Positions 60,001-64,000 of a DNA stretch of 64,000 nt are shown here, piece by piece; position 1 is the first letter of the stretch, and the number at the start of each line of letters is the position of its first letter. Position numbers and translations under genes: made by a program. Under the pieces are notes generated by a model that saw only the letters and a list, made by a program, of their open reading frames with translations, did not search any database and was not told the DNA's origin. The stretch comes from Enoplosus armatus (taxonomy: Eukaryota; Chordata; Actinopteri; Centrarchiformes; Enoplosidae), in NCBI RefSeq assembly GCF_043641665.1, contig NC_092200.1, positions 193,501-257,500 on the forward strand. Reading direction: 5' to 3'.

Positions 60001-62388
60001 CAGATCCTGGAAGTTTAAACTGTCTGTTATTATATTTACTGTCCTTGCGATCGTTCAGGCTAAAGGAGTCCATGATCATCCCAGGCCAGAGTCCAAGTCC
60101 GAGACTGAAGCCAGAAGAAGTTCAGTGAAGAGACGAGTCAGCTCGCCGCCATTCACGCCCAAGAGACGACTCATTGAAACACAGGTCAACAACAACAAAC
60201 AACAACAGTTGTTGGTTAATCTTGGTGTAGTTTATTGTTTGTTTATTGTTTATCTGTTACTGTTTTAGGCTCTGGGCCCTGCCCTCCTCTCCTGCGTTGA
60301 TCCATCAGACAGACTCTCCTTCATTGAGCCGAATTTCCCGCAGCATTACCCCCCATTCCAGAGCCCAGAGCCCTACTACAACCCCCACAATGCACTAGGG
60401 GACCCCCCGTCCACACTTCAGAAACCAGCTAATCCCAGGCTTTACATGGGCCGGCCCGGTTACGAGTTCCAAGGATACCTGACCTCGCCTTCGTATTCCA
60501 TGACCTCTGACCTCTGTGACCCCAGGTCAGCCTCACACCTACTCTAAACCAGATTCTGGCAATGTAAACAGGTCTAAACCAGATTCAGTTTAGATCCTAA
60601 ACAGCTTTGGATTATGGACATCTACATATTTCTTTTGGAACATATCTTTATTATAAATTGTGCATACAGGATGTATAATTTACATACATACAAGAGTTAC
60701 ATTAATGCCCCCCCCCCCCTCAGTGATCCAGGACAGCACAATCATGGTTCACAAACACAGTGGATCATTGTCAATAAAAATAATACATACATGGAAAGGA
60801 AAAAAATAAAAAAAAACCCCATACATATATAAAAAAAATAATAATAATTACGATAATGATAATAACAATAATGCAGCTATAAACGTAGACATAACTGCCT
60901 CTCCATAACACTCAGCCATCAATATCTACATAGGTTTGAACCAGATCCTTGCAATGTCAACAGGTCCAAACCAGATCCTGGTGAGGTAAAAAGATCTAAA
61001 CCAGATTCCAGATTCCAGCAATGTAAATAGGTCTAAACCAAATGCTGGATTTCTAAACGTTAAGACTGAATCCCGAATCCCGAAAACAAATCTTGACTGT
61101 CTGATCCAACCAAACCATGACAATCTAAACAGGTCTAAACTAGATCCTAGATCTTGAAATACGTTTAAACGAAATCAGTGACAGTCTGCAGGGTGAAACA
61201 AGATTCTGGCAGTCTAACTAAGTGTTCAGATCCTGAAAGCACAAACAGATTCAAAAAGGTCTTGACAGTCTAAACATGATCTGATCAAACCTGATTCTGA
61301 TAGTCTAAACAGGTCAAAGCCAAATCCTGGCAGACCTAACAGGTCTAAATCAGATTCTCACTGTGTAAACCTCATATCGGCAGTCTAAACAGCTCTAAAC
61401 TAGATCCTGGTTTGTGTGCAGGGTGGCCCCGGTCCTGGGTTCCTCCTCTTCCTCCACTTCATCTTCAGCTCCTCTCTCCTCCTCCTCGTCCTTTGACCCC
61501 CAGACGAAGCCTCCAGCAGGCTGGAAGGACTTGCTGAAGAGCTCCGCCCCGTACAGTGACAACCACCACTATTACAGCTCCGAGTACCCCTGCCGTTACC
61601 CCAGCAACACCCCAGGGTCCCCCGCAGCACTGCAAACCATCATCACCACAACTACCAAGGTGAGTAGAGTTCATCATGAGGTTCATCAGATCTAACCGCA
61701 GACCTTAGATCTGAGGGCCGAGATCTGTGAGCCAATAAGTAGAGAGTAGTTTCTCCAGGAGTGGGAGCATCACTTCTTTTAAGGTTCCCAGGAGGGAGGT
61801 GGGTAAAACCTGTGGGGATTCTAAAGAAATAGACACACCTGGGGGCCCAGTCTGTCTCTTCTCATTAGCTGGCAGACTTGAGGTCCCAAGCTGTGAGATC
61901 TGCAGTTGGACACTTCCAGTTTATAATTGTAAATCTGCTTCTGTTATCTAAACTGATGATGTGGTTTGCTAGATTGGACAGCTTGACAGGCAAAGCAACA
62001 GTAGCTAAGTGGAGAGGGGAGTAACCCTTACTTTTACTGTCACATTAATAGCAGTATTTATCCTCCTCCTCAGGTCTCCTATCAGCCATGTCCGAAGCCT
62101 CCTGCCGCGCTCCCTTCCTACCAGTCATGTCCTAAACCTCCGGCCGGCCTCCCATCCTACCAGCCCTGCGCTCCCCCAAAACCTCCAGGCCTCCCCAGCT
62201 GCTCCTCCCTGATAGATGATGCCTCCCCCTCCTCGTACTCCACTGAGGTGAAGGTGACAGAGGAGTCGGGTGGAGTCATCAAGTCTCTGTCGTTTCAGCC
62301 TGAACCTCTGCAGACCAAAACAGAGCGTGCCGACAGCTATGACTATCGCTACGCCTACCCCAACACATACCGCTATGACGACTACTGA
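54041..62388 (+). CDS. gcm2: Glial cells missing 2 transcription factor
   Basis: A DNA-binding regulator of parathyroid and, in fish, gill and pharyngeal-pouch development. Exons: 54041-54133, 57960-58023, 58444-58632, 58709-58821, 60059-60184, 60269-60525, 61422-61659, 62074-62388. All GT-AG, phases match: 464 residues plus TGA (human GCM2 506). The GCM domain covers about residues 18-170: [123 protein letters not shown]. It retains the Cys/His residues of the two zinc sites. A basic stretch [19 protein letters not shown] follows (likely nuclear localisation). The C-terminal part is Ser/Pro/Tyr-rich and acidic-aromatic ([16 protein letters not shown]), fitting a transactivation region. The ATG is the first in frame, and the preceding 5' UTR is a hexamer repeat. 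The 3.8-kb first intron is the largest. Confidence 0.95.
54253..55660. repeat. Foldback repeat array in gcm2 intron 1
   Basis: Arms at about 54,690-54,870 and 55,150-55,345 are inverted copies: cataatttctcaggtgg, tttatcaacataatgaggaa and attcatcactgaaca each occur in reverse complement in the other arm. Further partial copies in direct orientation (gttgtacagagtttggttga; tagagtccataacttt) lie at 54,280, 54,450, 54,660 and 55,060, and reversed ones at 55,340 and 55,600. Looks like a nested or foldback non-autonomous element. Confidence 0.7.
55118..55136. repeat. Short interstitial telomere-type repeat
   Basis: taaccctaaccctaaccct, just over three units of the vertebrate telomere repeat, lies between the foldback arms. 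Confidence 0.85.
57180..57472 (+). mobile_element. MITE-like dispersed repeat ending ggtgtgaaagggccct
   Basis: The interior (catgttttcacactagaaac; ggttcggctgtttggtcca) and the right end ggtgtgaaagggccct are characteristic of a common teleost non-autonomous DNA transposon. The left end is unclear. It lies in gcm2 intron 1. Confidence 0.5.
58930..60010 (+). repeat. ~30-bp degenerate minisatellite in gcm2 intron 4
   Basis: About 35 diverged copies of the type ccagatcctgacagtctaaa caggtttaaa fill the intron between exons ending at 58,821 and starting at 60,059. The same unit occurs at 60,540-60,600 and 60,930-61,410 and at 41,050-41,165 in sycp2l. Confidence 0.85.
60930..61410 (+). repeat. ~30-bp degenerate minisatellite in gcm2 intron 6
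   Basis: Same unit as at 58,930-60,010, running up to a few bases from the acceptor of exon 61,422-61,659. Separated from the intron-4 array by exons and by an A-rich segment (60,780-60,870). Confidence 0.85.
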
Positions 62389-64000
62389 CGCAGCACTACC
62401 CCCAATGCCGTAACCACAGCTACTGTTACCACGACTACTGATACGCCTACAAATGGCTACTGCCAAAACTGACTTTATCTCCCACAAACTGTTTAGTACA
62501 ATAACTACTGAATGACCTATTGAACTACTGCTGCGACTGGACGGTTCAGGAGTTGAGAGGGTGTGGATCATCAGGACTAAACTCAAACTGAACCAAACCT
62601 TTGGTCCATGAGACACTTTCTGAAGACATTCATGGGAGTACTTTCATGTTCTCAAAAGGAAGATCATTTTCTATCTCTGACACTCCAGCTGTCCTCTAGC
62701 GCCCCTCTCAGGACAAAAAGTGAAAACTTTTGTACACAAGATTGGAATGAAGTTTAAGAACAGTCAAACTGGGATCTTAAAAACCAGGATTCTGTTTGGC
62801 CAGGCCAGAAGGTCCAACTTACTTGCTTTTAGCCACATCTCATGGTCTTCCTCAGTGAATTGAGCTGCAATTATCGGTTTTGATTATTGTCACATGACTT
62901 AAGTGTAATTTTGGTACAGGCAATCCCCAAAAGTGGTGTGTCACATGTTTTAGAGTCCCCAGAAGTAAGGTGATTTTGGTCACGTGGTCCACCCAAATTT
63001 GAGCAACTCTGTCTGCTGAGGAAGGCCATAAGATGTTCACAAGTAAGTGAACTTTGATTTGGGTTTTTTTTGGCCAAACTTTAGTTTCCAAAGTCAAGTA
63101 TAAACCTTCAAGCTCAGGATTCAGTTATTTTGACATACTGTTAAACGATAAATTACCTCAGAAAGAACCAGCTCTTTATTTCTAATGTCATCTGTTTTAT
63201 GTTTGAACATATTTTAGTAAGAAGCCTCCCTACTTTCTGATCTGATTAATTAAATATAATAAATCTTCTCCAAAAATTGTTTTTATGTCACTGCATATTG
63301 AACCTGTTGGATTTATCATCACAGATGTTTCTGCCGTTTGGGTTATTTATTGAAGCAGTCAGTAAACCTGTTAGACTTACCTACAGTATGAAAGTGAACA
63401 GGACTGTCTCTGTTGCTGAATGAAAGGACAAACTGAGTAAATCAGGTGTTGACTGAAGAGATCTGTGAGATGAAAAGATGTCAAAATGTTTTTGTCTGAA
63501 CTGAAGTCTCACATTAAACAAAGTGCTGTACAGACTCTTGTTTTCTCTTTTATTTATTCAGAGTAAACAGATAATAAAGCAGAATCTAGAACCACACCGA
63601 TGACTTTAACAAAAAGATGCAGGAAAGAGAATTCAAACAAGGTCGTTTTGAAAACAAACCTGGTGTAACATCCCTTTAAAATTATGTTAACAGCTTACAA
63701 GAAAGCAGCAGCTGCAGATGGTAAGGTGTAACGTCACAGCACAGAACTGATCCAACATTATAAAATGCAGATTTTAAATTTAAAAGTATATTTTCAGTAA
63801 AAATAATTCTTCAGTTTGTGAGGAAACATGAACGATTTTACATTTATCTTTCACTGAATTTTAACTTTTAGCGGTTTGTTACTGTTGTTGCAGACAAATA
63901 ATTAAACAAGCTGGCATTAGCAGATTTGTAGAAAGAGGTTTTAAAACCAGGGATTTAAATAGGCCCCTCCAGTGGGTTTTTGGTCCAAGACCGTCGATAG
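62389..64000. other. gcm2 3' UTR and downstream sequence
   Basis: AATAAA at 63,258-63,263 is a plausible gcm2 polyadenylation signal, about 870 bp past the stop. Beyond it no coding exon is recognised. Minus-strand AATAAA motifs near 63,551 could mark the 3' end of a converging gene beyond the window, but nothing else supports that. Confidence 0.35.

Overview
The window is teleost fish chromosomal DNA. It has long multi-exon genes with GT-AG introns, dense (CA)n and (TA)n microsatellites, several Tc1/mariner elements, L2-type LINE tails ending in repeated GATTCT, and tRNA-derived SINEs. The protein products match vertebrate families clearly. Exon models were built by hand by requiring matched GT-AG sites, continuous reading phase and family homology. 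Each of the five models sums to a whole number of codons. Gene names rest on remembered family sequences, not on a search.

Layout. (1) 507-11,888, plus strand: the last 14 coding exons of a RhoGAP gene of the ARHGAP18/28/40 group, most likely arhgap28, whose 5' end is probably outside the window. (2) 13,799-16,600, minus strand: zbtb14, a BTB plus five-zinc-finger repressor in nine coding exons, tail-to-tail with the RhoGAP gene and with a CpG-rich 5' region near 18.0-18.6 kb. (3) 20,963-35,915, minus strand: gnal (G-alpha olf), 12 coding exons, 378 residues. Its largest internal intron (27.3-35.4 kb) is a nest of transposons, and its 5' side holds a 1.4-kb 21-bp minisatellite. (4) 40,982-52,774, minus strand: sycp2l (synaptonemal complex protein 2-like), 27 coding exons, about 679 residues. 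(5) 54,041-62,388, plus strand: gcm2 (glial cells missing 2), 8 exons, 464 residues, head-to-head with sycp2l.

The RhoGAP/zbtb14/gnal block corresponds to human 18p11. The sycp2l/gcm2 pair corresponds to human 6p24, where the two genes are also adjacent and divergent (from memory). The join between the blocks lies between about 35.9 and 41.0 kb, next to a decayed Tc1 element. The genes do not form one pathway: they cover Rho signalling, transcriptional repression, olfactory and striatal cAMP signalling, the meiotic chromosome axis, and gill/parathyroid development.

I found no undescribed multi-gene system. The most interesting signals are structural: a dispersed repeat whose ends coincide with splice sites in two genes; complementary (GT)n/(AC)n tracts bracketing in-frame exons, one of which encodes the RhoGAP arginine finger; a 27-bp minisatellite made of the last nine codons of zbtb14 including its stop; a higher-order minisatellite upstream of gnal; and an ordered nest of L2, L2 and an apparently intact Tc1 transposase.
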